Shown piece after piece: positions 32,430 through 45,530 of a stretch of DNA of 64,000 nt. Position numbers and translations under genes: made by a program. The stretch lies in assembly GCA_037127315.1 (NCBI GenBank), contig JBBBDQ010001154.1, forward strand, positions 651,001 to 715,000, in the 5' to 3' direction. This DNA is from Ascarosepion bandense (Eukaryota > Mollusca > Cephalopoda > Sepiida > Sepiidae). Every line of letters begins with the position of its first letter. Position 1 is the first letter of the stretch. Under the pieces are notes generated by a model. That model had not been told where the DNA came from. It worked only from the letters and a program-made list of their open reading frames with translations, and searched no databases.

Positions 32430-33352
32430 ATAGCCCAGCGTTGCCCGTGCAACTTGAAACATTTTTTAATTAGATGATTAAGGTAGTGTGTTGTGATTAC
32501 TGAGCGCTTGTAGTTGCTGCCTCACTTTAAAACTCAGTTATATAAAAAATAATTATATAAAAAATTCCATTAAAAAAATTTATTTTCTTTTGTTTTGCGT
32601 AAACGTGAGTTGATGTTTTGTGTGACATTGTAAACAACATTGCGTTTGTTTTTGTTTCAAAATTACGGGGGAAAATATTTACATTTTTTGTTGACTAAAT
32701 GAATTTCAGAAATTTTTGAAGACTATTTAAAAATCTAGACATTTAATTTTAGAGGAAAAAGTTACATTAATGCCACACGAATTACAGACAGTTGATTTTT
32801 TGCATGAAATATTTATCAAAAAAAAAGCATTATTTTTTTTTATTTTATTTTTTGAAGTATGAAATATTAAATCTGAAAAAAAAAAGACTTAAATAATTAA
32901 ATTAACCATTGGCACTTTGTTTTTTTACATATTTTGTTTTTGTTTGAATAAACACTTTTTTTAAAAATATTTCTTTTGTTTCAAAAGTACAGGAAAAATT
33001 ATTCATTTTTTTGTTGACCAAATGAATTTTTAAAATGTCAGAATAAAAATTAAATATTAAGGTTAATTTTTAAAATTTTTTTTAGTCGCGTTTGACACGT
33101 GTGATTTGATTTCTGATGTAATCTAGCAACCATCTTAGATGTTTTACGGAGCAAATGTCAACAATCGGCTCCACTGGCCAAAAAGTGCGAAAGGGAAAAT
33201 TGCTGAACTTAAACTCAAAAAGTATGTGTCAACCTGGCTTCCCTGTAGATATGTGTCCCTAGAAAGTTTGAATGGCATAGCTTAAAAAATGTAGGCATGC
33301 ATAGATTACAGACTAACAGATTGCCTTATATATATATATATATATATATATA
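32430..33352 (+). repeat. Dispersed repeat E (CTAGCAT-ATAGCCC type), nested in LINE B
   Basis: It starts ACTAGCATCATAGCCCAGCG TTGCCCG and ends after an AGAAAGTTTGAATGGCATAGC-like segment and a TA array (33330-33352). The same start and general end are found at 49945 and 58299. It interrupts LINE B (30610-33780), so it inserted later. The superfamily was not recognised. Confidence 0.65.
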
Positions 33353-33359
33353 GATTATC

Positions 33360-33780
33360 ATGCTGGTACAACCAGAAAAAAGTGATTCTTAAGGGTTATA
33401 GCAGCTGAACAGGCTGGTGTGAACCAAACAGAAAATTGTAGTTCCATTTGAGAAGGTACAAAAGCATCACTGGTAGCTTTAACTCAAGAATAAACCTGTG
33501 TAACACAATTCTCAATAAAAAGGTTAAGAATATCACTCGAAGGTTTGTCTTGAATAAAGTCAAAAAATAAATCCCAATCAGTAAGCTGTTAACATTCAGT
33601 ACACAACCAGGATAATTGCTTGTTAAATGAAGCATTTTCACTATCATTATTCTGCTACTTTTGGAACCAATTTCTACATGAGATGAAATAAAATTTATAC
33701 AATGAGTACATTTGTATGTGACTTCCCAATTCACAAATACTCAACTGCTTCTAGTCAGAAGTGATGATCCTTGCATAAAT
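33360..33780 (-). mobile_element. LINE family B, linker region upstream of RT
   Basis: Minus-strand translation gives ILNLFIENCVTQVYS-like and FVPSQMELQF-like pieces that match the usual linker between endonuclease and RT in such LINEs. Collinear with 30610-32425. Confidence 0.5.
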
Positions 33781-34339
33781 AATCATTTTTGACAGGTACT
33801 CTGCTAACAATCATAATAGTGTGTATGCGTGTTGAATATGTTGATGCTGTCTTTGTTGTGAGAAAATTAAAGAGGTTCTAATGAAGAAATTGTGTAGAAA
33901 TAAAATGAAAACACCTTAAATGGTCTAATTAACCAAAAGACAATATCATCATTTGAGACAGAAAGGCAGTGGTTCATTAATTTGAGAATATACTCTAGGC
34001 AGATAGAAGAATGAATTCAAAATGTCTAAAGTCCATTAATAAAGAGCAACTTACTGGGGAAAAAGCCAAAAGCTTCAAATGATTTTTTTTTTTTTTCGAA
34101 ATGAAAGGTATTTATAGCTATTTAATTGATTTGACAATTTTGTGTCCCAAATGCAATAAAAAAAACAACAAAAAAAAAGCAAATGAAATATAATGGCCAT
34201 GTTAACCTTGACAAAAATCTGTGATGGCCAGTGGAGGGGTGATAGGGATTAAACATCATTATAATAGAAGTAAATGAGATAAAATAAAAGGGTCTGATTT
34301 CCTTTTTAGACGATGGTTGGGTAAAGAAGCTGATGTATA
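33781..34339. other. Intron stretch, no feature recognised
   Basis: AT-rich with poly(T) at 34083-34096. No repeat or gene seen. Confidence 0.5.
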
Positions 34340-34415
34340 TTGAGGTTGGCCAAAAAGTTTTATTCAACTTATTCAGAAAATTTTCTACTTAATAGAAAAC
34401 TTTTGGCCAACCCAA
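34340..34415. mobile_element. 76-bp mariner-type MITE
   Basis: Terminal inverted repeats TTGAGGTTGGCCAAAAAGTTT and its near-complement AAAACTTTTGGCCAACCCAA bound a 30-bp core. TA dinucleotides flank both ends (34338-34339, 34416-34417), as expected for a Tc1/mariner target duplication. GGTTGGCCAAAAAGTT is a known mariner terminal sequence. No transposase. Confidence 0.85.
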
Positions 34416-34963
34416 TATTGACATTAGTCGTATTAAATTTCTTTACTGTTCCCCAAATTATTCAGTCTATTGAACTCGTTCTTTACAAATAAATATTCTA
34501 CACAAATATAATAACGTCACTAAAAAACTTTTTTATAGCAGCAAAATTTTCAATATATTCTGAATCTTTAGAAATTAATTTTAGGCAACAATTCATCCAA
34601 AACTTGTAGCGAGTCTTGTTAAAAACAAAAAGGACTGCAAAATGTAATTTTCTACACATTTAATTTGGGGACAGTAAAAAAAAATTTTCAATTTGCTTTT
34701 TTAATTGACTTGATGCATTTTCTTAGTAAATGACAATTATAAATTATCATCAATTTATTCTTTGACATATATCAATATGCAATTGTCATGAAAATCATAA
34801 CCTGGTGGGAGGTTGTAAAGATAAAGATACTAAGAGATGAAAGGGTTTGTGGTACAGTTTTAATACTAAACCATCACCCAACACAAAGCCCATAGAGCCA
34901 CTCAAGATAGATGGTTACTGAAGGAGTCTGGTTTGTGGAGATAAGAGAAAGTACAAATTATAA

Positions 34964-34967
<4 letters not shown>

Positions 34968-35010
<43 letters not shown>
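34968..35010. repeat. (TA)n microsatellite
   Basis: Long TA array. Confidence 0.9.
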
Positions 35011-35017
<7 letters not shown>

Positions 35018-35039
35018 AATATATTGTTGGCTCTAGACA

Positions 35040-35900
35040 TGAAAAGGTTCATATTTAATTGATTAAGGGAAGCATCTTTTCTGGAGCCTGGTGGAACTTC
35101 TTATTAATGGAATATGACAGGGATGAAGATGATTTGTGTGTGTGGCAGGATGAATCATGATGATCTGAATTGATAGAACTCAGGAATGCAGCCCTCTGAA
35201 TATTTGCCATGAAAGTAGCAACAAGATAATGATCATGATATCATCTGTGGGAAGGGGAGAAAGGGTTGAAAATAATTCATCGCACACAAAGCTACATACA
35301 TGGTTTTGATTTCTATCAAGGCTGGAACCCCTTATGAATTTCTTGTTTAGTATTTCACTCATTCAAATATGTAATGACAATTAGAACATCAGTAGTGGAA
35401 CTAGAGGAGAAACATATATTAATTATTGCTTATGAGGTTGTTTCTGTTGAGGTAATTAAACCTTCTTGTTGATCATAGACCCAAAGAGTTTTTTGATGAT
35501 AGTAAGGATGCTAATAATATTGTGATGAGGATAAGTGCTCACCTGCATTCTTGAAAATATGACATACAACTTGCATCTCCAATCCCAAGAAAACAGTTAT
35601 CTTTTAAGCAGCAGTTAAACAGTTTTTGCCAGGATTGGAGCTAATTTGAGGTTAAGGATCTTAAGAATAATCCCTGGTTTCTCATCTGGACCAATAGTCT
35701 TCATAGTTAAGACAGTGAGTCTGGAAACTTTCCGAGATGGGAAACAGAAATAACAGTTTGTGCTCCGTGAGAGGTTGTCAGTTAGGTAGGGGATGTCCCT
35801 TGTCATCGAATATATAGTTGAAGGTGAATTTAATTGCAAGTTTGATAAGAATGAGATAATGCCAAGACCATTTATAATAGCAGGTATTGATGAATAGCGT
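35040..35900 (-). mobile_element. LINE relic (CR1/L2 or family B relative), minus strand
   Basis: Minus-strand translation shows an RT N-terminal piece (CHIFKNAGEH near 35560-35530) and, further on, a post-RT region parallel to 42384-42720 (Phe-rich YFHGK and HWNESSLFPLYS-like sequence). Heavily decayed. Confidence 0.55.
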
Positions 35901-36138
35901 CACTTAAAAATCATTTTTTGTGATTTCTTCAAATTCAGGAATCAAGTCCCTTGTTTTCAATTGTGGCTTGGACCGACTGTGGATTGTTGCTTTTTTCATT
36001 CTTCAGAATGCTTTTGGACTGACTGACTGCACAAGAATTCAGCTACACTATTCCCTGTGATGAAGATGCTAGTTGTGATTTTGGTGAGCTTTGGCTGTGG
36101 CGGCGACAGCAGGAATTAAGGTTGGCCATTCGGTCTTT

Positions 36139-36431
36139 GTGGTGCAGTGGTTATTGGGTCAGAATGAGAAATCAGAGAGCAGAGTTCGAATTCCAGTTGA
36201 ATTCCTTGCATTCACTTACGCACAAATACCCTTGGGAAAGGCATTAATCTATCTCTTCTCCCTTCAGCTATGGGTTAAATAGCAGGACAAATTGAATTCT
36301 GAAGCCTTGGTTGGCAACCAATCTACCACAGAGAGTAATGGCAACCTACTCTAGGAAAATCTATTGCCCAGTCAGTCATGTTTCTTTCAAGATATGATCA
36401 CCAATGATCACGTATGGTATTTTACTGACTG
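36139..36431 (+). mobile_element. tRNA-derived SINE, family A
   Basis: A box TGGTGCAGTGGTTATTGG, B box GAGTTCGAATTCC, the body with CCCTTGGGAAAGGCATTAAT and GGTTGGCAACCAATCTACC, and a TGACTGA tail. It is flanked by ATTCGGTCTTT (36128-36138) and ATTCAGTCTTT (36432-36442), an 11-bp target duplication with one mismatch. Confidence 0.9.
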
Positions 36432-36442
36432 ATTCAGTCTTT

Positions 36443-39164
36443 ACTGATACTTATCTTGTGCCTGAAAGAATCCATTTAGAAATGGAGGAAGCAGTTTTGG
36501 CTAATTTTGTTAATCTGGTTAAATTTATTGGTTAATTTTTACAATTAAGTGTTTATAAGTAAAACAATTTTCAATCTATTCTATTTAGACATGTAGGTTG
36601 ACTATTTCATTGAAGAAGCATTAGGCATATTTACACTCAGCTTGAAAATCTGCAGAGAAAGAAACTCTAACAGAAAACACCTGCTAATATGCCACTTCAG
36701 ATGGCAATAGGCATTTAAATTCCCTGCTTTAAAGATTGAAGTTGATAAAAAGCATATATCACCTGAGACTTCTGCAGCCAACATGTCATGGCTTGTAAAA
36801 ATATTGCAAAAAATCTTCCACAATTATGATGGACAAGATCTATTAAACAAATTCACTTCTAATGATCACACGTAACATAGCAAATACTGCAACAGAGGAA
36901 AAATGAATGAAACAATATTCATAGTTAGATTTTGATGATGACATCTTTTGAATATTTTTATTTTTGCCTGTATTTGCAGAGGCATTTTTGTTTTATATAT
37001 GAAGTGCTAAAAATAAGAGACCTCAATATTCACCCCTTTCTTTGTACAAAATGTAGTGTAACTGTGGCAATCGTGTGGCATTTTCACCGCATTTAATCCC
37101 ATTTCATTGCAGAATGAGTATTGGAGGCTCACAAAGAGGAAGTACTCAATCCCTGAATTAGATTTATTTTTCAGGCACTAGTATGAAGAGTATATCAGGA
37201 CTGTGTGAATAAAATCAGTATTTGATAACTGTGGGGAGTGCGGTACACAGGTGATACAAGAGCAGGATCACCAATGAGTAAGAAGGATGGTAAGTGCGCA
37301 GTGAGGGGGGAACATTACGTCAGATCCCCCTTAATCAATATAGTGTACACTTTACTTCATAGTGGTTCATAGCTTATCTCCTAACAAGGGTAACATTATT
37401 AACACCATATCATCTGTTGTTACTATGTCTCATCTGGGTCAGGGTACATAAACCATTGGACTGTAGAAGACTGGTTTGATATTGTTTGGCAAAAGGTTTC
37501 ATTTTAACAGTTCTTTTGAATAACGATGGTTGAGTTTGTATGTAGGGAAGACTGTATGAGGCTCTACTGGTCCAGTTCATAAAAAGAGTGTTGTGCAAGA
37601 ATGGATAGTGACTTTGTGATAGTGTGGGTTGTGTTCTTTCAGAGTTTCAAAGCCCTACCATTAAAATGTTGTTGTCTTGACATGATGGACACAATTTGCA
37701 TCCTTCTTTATACTTTGCATGTTTCCTGCTGGTGATGATTTCTTTCAGCAAAATAATGTAACTCCCTCCATTATGTACAGATGGGGGATACAAAAACTGG
37801 TTCCAGAAATATTTGTTTGATTTCTAGATAGATATGCCATTGATACACTTGCCCCCTGTACTGGCCAGATTTTCTAACACTTGAGCATATGGGGCCTGTT
37901 GCAGACCTCTATCAATTACCTGCAGGCACACCCAATAAACATCAATAAATTATGGATATCTTTGAAATGTGCATGAATACATATTATAGTGGGGATGCGT
38001 TCTTTTAAAGGCTGGTTGTATATTGTTGCAGACTGACGGAATTTGACCTCGTTGTAGATAGCCCACTATAAGTCATAAAAAGATTGTAAATCAAGAAAAG
38101 CAAATTGAGTTGAAAAATAACATTTTATATATACACATATCAATTAAGGTTTTTACAATTAAAGTAATCCTTTAAATATGGGTCCAACGGACGTTAAATG
38201 TTCATGGCAATAAAATACTGAAAAGAGAATTAATGCTTAGGAATGTGGGAGCGTTGTAAGTAAGGAATGTCTTTGATGTATCCGCTCCTTAGGTCAGTAA
38301 GTAGTTTTGAGACAGCAAAGAAGTGAAGAGAGGTGAGCATAGTAAACCACTTGACTTTGTTAAGAGAGATACTAATTCCCTTTAGTCTGTGTGGGTCGGT
38401 CTGTCTGGCGATGGTTTCTGTATCAGCTTTTTATTTCGACTTTTTAGATCGCAGCAGATCATTTGGGAATTCACACTTGTATTTGATTCTGGGCTTCCCA
38501 TTGGCCAATAAATAAAATTTGCATAGGCTTGTAAACGGGAATTTAATATTTAATTAATTTTTAGTTTTCAACCGGAACATTTGCGCAAACATCCGGTCCC
38601 TTGCTATGCTCGGTCGGTATCACCACACAATGATTACAGTAACTCAGTTATTCATGAAAAGGTCGCTATCTCTAATTTTTTTTTTTTTGCACCTCATTTT
38701 TATATAAGTGCTGGAATGTTCTTGGCTGAACTTAATTCTAAAAATCTGACTAAATGATCAAGCATTTATTTTGCAGTTCCTTCTTAGTGAAGCTGAGGAA
38801 ATTTATTACCACTTTTGTGTCTATTTATTCTATAGTATGTAATTTATATGTAACAATTTTCAACATCATCAAATGCCCACTATATAGAGATAAGCAATTC
38901 ATTGATCTCTTTAGTAGACTCTGATGATGATGATGACACAGAAATATAATTTTGTTATTTTTAACTTGACAATCAAAGTGCCACAATTTATTTGTCTCAG
39001 GTTATTTTTAGCCCATAAATAAATGGACAGTAATTTTGTAAATATACTGTATTCATAAAATATCTAAGACTTAAATATGTTCTTGGAAGAATATGTTTGT
39101 AAATTTTTGCTTGCACAGGGAAACTAAAATGTATTTTAGTCACTCATATACACACGCACACACG

Positions 39165-39203
<39 letters not shown>

Positions 39204-40579
39204 AGTGTCAATAAAAGGAGATTATTAAAAAAAATTCTTTATCTTGTCTTCTACTTGAATATAAATTATAGAATTTAGTTATCAGTTCTTATTTTATTAT
39301 TTCCAGGAAAAAAAACAAAACAAAAACTGAAAAGACATGTCTTGAATATTTCAATGCAAAACAGCAGGAGGAGCTGTAATTGTGGACAACATTAGAGTTG
39401 TTGGAAAAGAAGTTTGTAAAAGAAACAAACAAATAAAAAAAAAAAAAGCTATGTTGAAAGAGAAAGCAAGTTTAAAAAAGAATGAATATGGAGAGTGAGA
39501 GCAAACACTGTTTCTGATAAAATACATTTTCCCAAACATATTTTTTATTCCACTGCTTCCAAGAATTATTCTTGTAATTCCAGTTTCACAATGTATTAAT
39601 CTTGTTTTCGTATTCATATCCAGTTATAGCAATTTATTTCCAGAAAATGAAAACACAACCGAAATACTCTAGGATTGTTAGCAGCACAAAAAGAAAAAGC
39701 CTCTGGTGAAATTTGAACCTGTACCCCTTTTCCTTGGGAAACCTATTCTCAGATTGATTTCTCGCAATTATAGAATGGCAATGTGGATCAGAAATAAAAA
39801 CCGAACTTGCATTCTTTATCCTCAAGAGTCTGTTCTTTCAGGGTAACAACTTTACAAATTAGGCTTTCAATATCAACTTGTTACAGTAATTCAAATTTAA
39901 CCAAATAGCTATTTTGCTTTATATTCCTGAAAAAACTTGGTGCCATTATGTGTAGTCTTAGTAGTAATATTCTTTGAATTGCCAAGATACAGTATTTCAG
40001 TATTGACAACACTTTAAGAAAGCATTTTGGTAACAAATTGAAATAATATTCCAATGTGTGACATCATTGCAGCAATGTTGTATGTACAAGCGTTTTCTTT
40101 TCTTTTTTTCTCTCTAGGTTTATAACATAGAAGTGGCAGGGGTTGGACACAATTTTGTTTCTACATTCGATACAAAATACAATGAAAAGAATGTCACAAG
40201 AACTTTTATTTTCTTAAAATTTAATTCCTGTTTTCCATGGTGTCACTCAAAATGACCTCCTCAAACGGAGCAGAACCTGATATCAATCAATTGTTGACAA
40301 TTTAAACACGTTATCCATTAGCCAAACAGAAATGTCAGGAAGTGTGAGTAGTTATTCAACAATCATAAAAATACATTTTTTCCTTTTCTATAATTTTCAA
40401 CTCCTTCAATACAAAAAGGACCAAATATCACAAAATTGACGCTGAGAAATTAAATTTTGTAAAGAGAAAAAAACATTAGCATTCAACACTAATTGTCATT
40501 TGGCAATGACGTCTTTCATCAGAAGGTTCTTTAAACCAGATAAGAATAAAAGAAATAAGAGGAACTGACAGCAGAGAAG
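36443..40579. other. Intron stretch, TA array at 39172-39198, no gene seen
   Basis: AT-rich. A small CpG-containing patch at 38380-38640 stands out from otherwise CpG-poor DNA but has no recognisable coding or repeat content. Confidence 0.45.
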
Positions 40580-40980
40580 ACGGGCTTATCAACAGGATGC
40601 ATAAAATCCAAGGACAGGTCACTGATATTATAGAAAGAATGAGATGGAACAAATACATTGGAGAACGCTTCCATGATGAAAAAGGACAATCATCAATTCA
40701 CAAAGATTTGAAAGGACCAAAAATATTAAAATCTGGAGTGAAATCAGCATTGGCCAAATTGAAGAGAAACAGAACAGCACGACCAGATGAAATTGTAATT
40801 GGGATGCTGGCAGCTTTAGATGATTTCGGCACTGACAACATTATAATAGACGAGATATACAACAGTGGTGATATACCGGAACACCCAAGTAAATCTATTT
40901 TTCGTTGCCTAAGAAGCCAGGTGCAAATGAATGTGACCTCCATCTGCCTAATGCATCATTTCACAAAACTTAGCATCTGA
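40580..40980 (+). mobile_element. LINE family A, endonuclease-RT linker fragment
   Basis: A 127-codon frame encodes ERMRWNKYIGERFHDEKGQS, then a KGPKILKSGVKSALAKLKRN and PDEIVIGMLAALDDFGTDNI block ending in NSGDIPEHPSKSIF, the region just before the RT fingers in LINE A-type proteins. Both ends are truncated and the frame is lost at 40975. Confidence 0.8.
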
Positions 40981-41253
40981 ATTCTGATGAAAAGTACACA
41001 GCATTATTAGTTTCTGATCAAGTAATAAACAGATAAGAGTAACTGAACTGTTGTTTTGACTTTTGATTGAATTAGGAAATCTTTAGTGTGTTGGAATGAA
41101 AGGTTGCATTGTCCACAGGCACCAGAATTTAACAACATTCTTTAAGTATGGCTTTTATGAAAGCTGGTGATATAAAAACTGTCTCTTGTATGCATTTATC
41201 AATTGGAAGATATTAGTAAGATTTCTTTGAAATGTTTTTTTTATGGTAATTGT

Positions 41254-41259
41254 GGTGGT

Positions 41260-41290
<31 letters not shown>
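41254..41290. repeat. Poly(T) tract
   Basis: About 35 consecutive T residues just upstream of a SINE. Confidence 0.9.
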
Positions 41291-41293
<3 letters not shown>

Positions 41294-41311
41294 TCAGTTA
41301 TGGCCTGTTTT

Positions 41312-41615
41312 GAATGGGCATTGTGGTGCAATGGATATCGACTCTGAATGGCAAATCGAGGTGCCGAGTTAAAATTCCAGTTGAATTTCTTGCATTCACT
41401 TATGCACGAATACTTATGGGAAAGGTATTAATCTGTCTCTTCCCTCCAGTTATGGGTTAAATAACAGGACAGATTGGGTTCTATAGCCTTGCCTGGCAAC
41501 CAGTCAATCACAGAAAGCAATGGCAACCTACCGTGGGATAATTTTCTGCCCAGTCAGTCATGTCTCTTTTGAGACATGATCGTTTAAAGCATGTATCACG
41601 TATGGCACTTAACTG
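41312..41615 (+). mobile_element. tRNA-derived SINE, family A, with 12-bp target duplication
   Basis: A box TGGTGCAATGGATATCG and a degenerate B box (GAGTTAAAATTCC), then the full family A body and tail. Flanked by ATGGCCTGTTTT at 41300-41311 and 41616-41627, a perfect 12-bp target duplication. Confidence 0.92.
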
Positions 41616-42383
41616 ATGGCCTGTTTTATTTGAGTGTGCTATGAGAGAGTTCAGTGGCTTATCCCAACAAAGGTCTCACATAGATGTAGGCTTTTAGGGT
41701 TCTGAAAATTTCCCCCTATGTAGCTCTATATGGCATTGCAGGCATATAATGTGGAGTTAGTGGTGTGTTTACAGCTTCCATTAGGTCGTGGCTATAATCC
41801 TAGTGTTGGGGATGGTTAGATGGTTCGTGAATCTTTGTTAATAGAGAGTTGGGGAGTAGGATCATAAATTTGGTACTGGTTTACATGCATGCACGCACAC
41901 ATACACACACGTGCCTTGTTTCATATTACATAACAATCACTTTCAGAAAATGTGCTTCTTGCATTAAATAAAATGAAGTCATGTATTCACCTTCAAATAC
42001 TGACACAGCACTAGTGGCCTGGTTCTTTGATTTCTATGAAGTCAACGTATCATTTATTTAATTGGTCACAATATCCAAAAAATAATACTTTTATCTTCTG
42101 AATTTGCCCAATTTGAAATTCATGGCTGTAAAGTGCCTTTCATATATGTTAAGGCAATTTATTCAAATTTATGTACACGTTAGTAGGTTCTGTAAAGACT
42201 TGAGATAACTTTTACAAAAAAAGCATTGCATGAATCTGGTCTAGTGCAGATCATTGCATAGACTGCCATTTCTGTGTGGTTTGTCATTTACATGTTCTTT
42301 TGAATTGACAATATTTTTCTTACTAATACTTAAAATGCATGGTACAGCCTTTGAGCTACAGTGATTTATTTTAAATATCTTTC

Positions 42384-42720
42384 TTACATTACCTCATGAA
42401 ACATAACAGTTAACTCAAGACTTAAAAAGGTTAAGATAGTGGTGATTTGGAAACGCCTTCTCAAGAGTCTGTCCCACAAAATAAATTTTTTAAGTTGTCC
42501 AAGTGGAACTTCTTCCTTACTAATGGAATACAAAGGGAATAGGGATGATTCATTCCAGTGCCTATGATATGGCAGGTGTTTGCTGTGAAGGTTGGCACTG
42601 TTGGACTGTAGTTCATCAGGACATTTGCCATGAAAATAATGATAGAGCACTGAGAGACTTGCAATGTTTTGCCTGTCGGAAGATAGAGATGTTCAGTCAT
42701 AACTTTTTTAGTTTCTCATC
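42384..42720 (-). mobile_element. LINE C-terminal fragment (minus strand)
   Basis: Minus-strand frame with YHYFHGKCPDELQS and HWNESSLFPLYS, the post-RT region of the same LINE type as at 35040-35900. Confidence 0.6.
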
Positions 42721-43681
42721 GTAGAGGTGTTTGGTTCCTTAAATAATTAAAGTAGTTATCATCTATATAGACAATGTTCTGTTAAGGTTCATGAAATAAT
42801 ACACTCCCTCTTCTGATTTCTGGGAAGTAAATGCAAGGTAAACTTCAAATATCATAGCCATCAAAAGCACTGGGTTCACTTCTTTTTATATGCAAGCAAA
42901 ATTTCTTCAGTATTAAAGTTTTAACTGTTGAGTTCTATACCTTCTTTAGTCATTTAGTCTGTATTAATAACTATACCATATCAAAATGTGTTTTTTTTTC
43001 ATTCTACCATTCAATTTATTTCTTATAAAAATGTTCTTAAATTTAGAATTAGTGGATTTTGTTTCATTATTCATTTTGAGTATTTGAATGGAATTGTAGA
43101 GTGATGTATTGGCAAAAAACTTTTCTGAAGAAAATACTGTCTCAATTTTATTTTGCCAAAAACAGACAACTCCCGTGTAATCATCGATGAATGTCGGGGT
43201 ATTTTGACTTATTTATAAAAGTTGGTTTTCTAAATTACAGTGCATAAAATCTTGAGTTGGTTTTTTGTCACATTTTATATAACATTATCAATGATTTGTC
43301 TTGGCATACATCGCAATTAAAATTGTTTTTATTTAGCATATTTCCTGTCTTTAACAATGGGTTCTACTTGTAAGATATCTCTTACATTAAATGTTCCAAA
43401 ATTTCATGCCATTTCTTCAGAGAATGTATTTTTTGACTTCATTACCATTAAAAAAATTGAAGTCTTCTTTTTCTTTAATGTAAAACACTTTCATCAAGCT
43501 TAATTAAATTTGTTGAAAAATTAATTGAAACCCCATTTTCTGTAGCAGATCAAGCTGTGAAGAATGGAGTTTTGTTCTTTTTATAGTCTTTAAAAAAAAT
43601 AGCAGCATCACCTTTGGCACAAACTGCAATTTCAATGCTTTTATGAATCAAAATGTTTACCTTGTGCCTCTACAGTCTACT

Positions 43682-44195
43682 GGCTTATGGCCATATCACA
43701 TTGAATACACCGGTTCTTGCTTGATCACCCAAGTTAAGCAACTTTGAGCCTGGTCAGTACTTAGATGGGTGACCGCTTGGGAATACCAGGTGCTGTAAGC
43801 GTTTAGTGACAGATGTGCATTGTGGCACAGTGGATATCGGCTAGGAAAGAGAAATCGGTGAGCTGAGTTCAAATTCCAGTTGAATACCCTGCATTCACTT
43901 AAGCACTGGTACCCTTGGGAAAGGTATTAATCCATCTCTTCCCTCCAGTTATGGGTTAAAGAACAGGGTAGAACTTGGGGGACCCTGCCCTTAAAAAGAA
44001 CAAATCTCAATAAATCTTTATACTCGAAAAGAAAAAAAATATTACTAGACACAAAAAACTTATATAAAAACAACAATAAATTGTTGAAAGAAAAAGGTAT
44101 TACCAGCAATAAATAAATAAAAGAATTTAGTTGGCAATAAATGACCCTTGGAGGTTGATATGCCATAAAACAAAACCAACCAACCAACGAACCAA
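43682..44195 (+). mobile_element. 5S-tRNA composite SINE, full length, 12-bp target duplication
   Basis: The 5S-like module at 43683-43800 is followed by a linker, a tRNA-like head with GGCACAGTGGATATCGG and GAGTTCAAATTCC, the body CCCTTGGGAAAGGTATTAAT and a distinct 3' part ending in (CCAA)n. The element is bracketed by CTACAGTCTACT at 43670-43681 and 44196-44207, a perfect 12-bp target duplication that fixes both ends. The size is 514 bp. Mobilisation by a LINE partner is inferred. Confidence 0.95.
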
Positions 44196-44207
44196 CTACA
44201 GTCTACT

Positions 44208-45464
44208 AAAATATGACAAGAATCCATTTTAATATCATCAAAACTATCAACATTCTGGGAATCACTTACTGTGAATAAGTGATTTACTTTCTATGCAAGT
44301 CATTGCATTCATCAAAAATTTGGTTTTATTATTTTGAAAATGTTACCCTTGTTCACATGTACAATTGTTTAGGTTGTATTTTTTAATGCACATTCTTTTA
44401 TACAGACCAGATGCTTTTTGGGAAATTTCTTACAAATGTATATATCTTTTTTGGCTCAGCAGTTAAAACCCGCAAAAATTTGAAGGATCCATTTCAAGTT
44501 TATGGAAATTATTTTTTTTGTATATACTGAGCAATGAGAGATGTGATCTCAAATCCTGAATAATAGAGCAGAGGTGAGCCTAAATCTTTGAATAAATGAA
44601 GCTCAGCTCAGTAAATAGAAGACTTGACAGAAAGGAAAGAATTTACAAAAAGGTATGAACAAAATTTTCACTAAAATTTCCTTTTTGCTTTTCCTTTTGC
44701 TCACCTATTAAGTCAGGATGATGATTTATGTTAAAGGATCACAAACAAAAAACAGGGAAAAAAATTACAACTTAAGAAAAGACAAGGATTTTTAAAAATG
44801 ACAAAAAGAGACAATAAGGTGCAACCACCTTTGATAAAAAGTCAAAAGACCTTCCGGCAATTTAAAAAATATATTCCTTTTTAAACAGTTTGTTCTTGAA
44901 AAAATTTCTCAATGAAATTAGTAAGCTATCATTTTCTTCTGCTGTTTTAAATGAGGAAGCTGGCACCTTAGATCTGATAAACAATAAGTCAGCTACTGAC
45001 TATCATTTTTAGTAACATTAATTCCATGTATTGGGCAATTGTTCCAGGCTTACTATTCCCAATATAGTCATTTCTCAGTAATTCCAGGCCTCACTTTCCA
45101 ACATTTCTTGCATTTCCTATTATTAATGAGAAACCTTTTCATACAGAAACTGTACAAGTCATCTGAAAATCTCATTGGAGCTTAAAATACCTGTTGTGTC
45201 TGAATTGAGTTTATTTCCCATAATTCATATTTTTATTATTCTCTATCAAAATGTAGTTGGTTTCTCTGGGCCTATAAGTGATTGCATTACATGTCGGAGC
45301 TTTACTAATATTTTTGCATTAAAACAAATATAATGATGACTGATAAAAACATATACACCTGTACAAATTGGTACTAAGTATACAAGAGCCATGTGATATA
45401 CCATAAAAGTGGGCAGGATAGCAGTCATAAAACATACTGAGATGTGACACTAACACAATTCAAT

Positions 45465-45466
<2 letters not shown>
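44208..45466. other. Interior of the 42.9-46.1 kb structure, no gene seen
   Basis: AT-rich without recognisable coding motifs. Nothing identifies the parent element. Confidence 0.5.
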
Positions 45467-45505
<39 letters not shown>

Positions 45506-45530
45506 CGAGAACGAGAACACACACACACAT
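45467..45530. repeat. (TA)n(GA)n(AC)n compound microsatellite
   Basis: TA, then GA, then a GAGAAC run and CA units in series. Confidence 0.85.

Noticed and set aside
38380..38640. Possible CpG-island promoter
   Set aside because: Only a handful of CpGs in about 260 bp, no adjacent exon and no core promoter motif.
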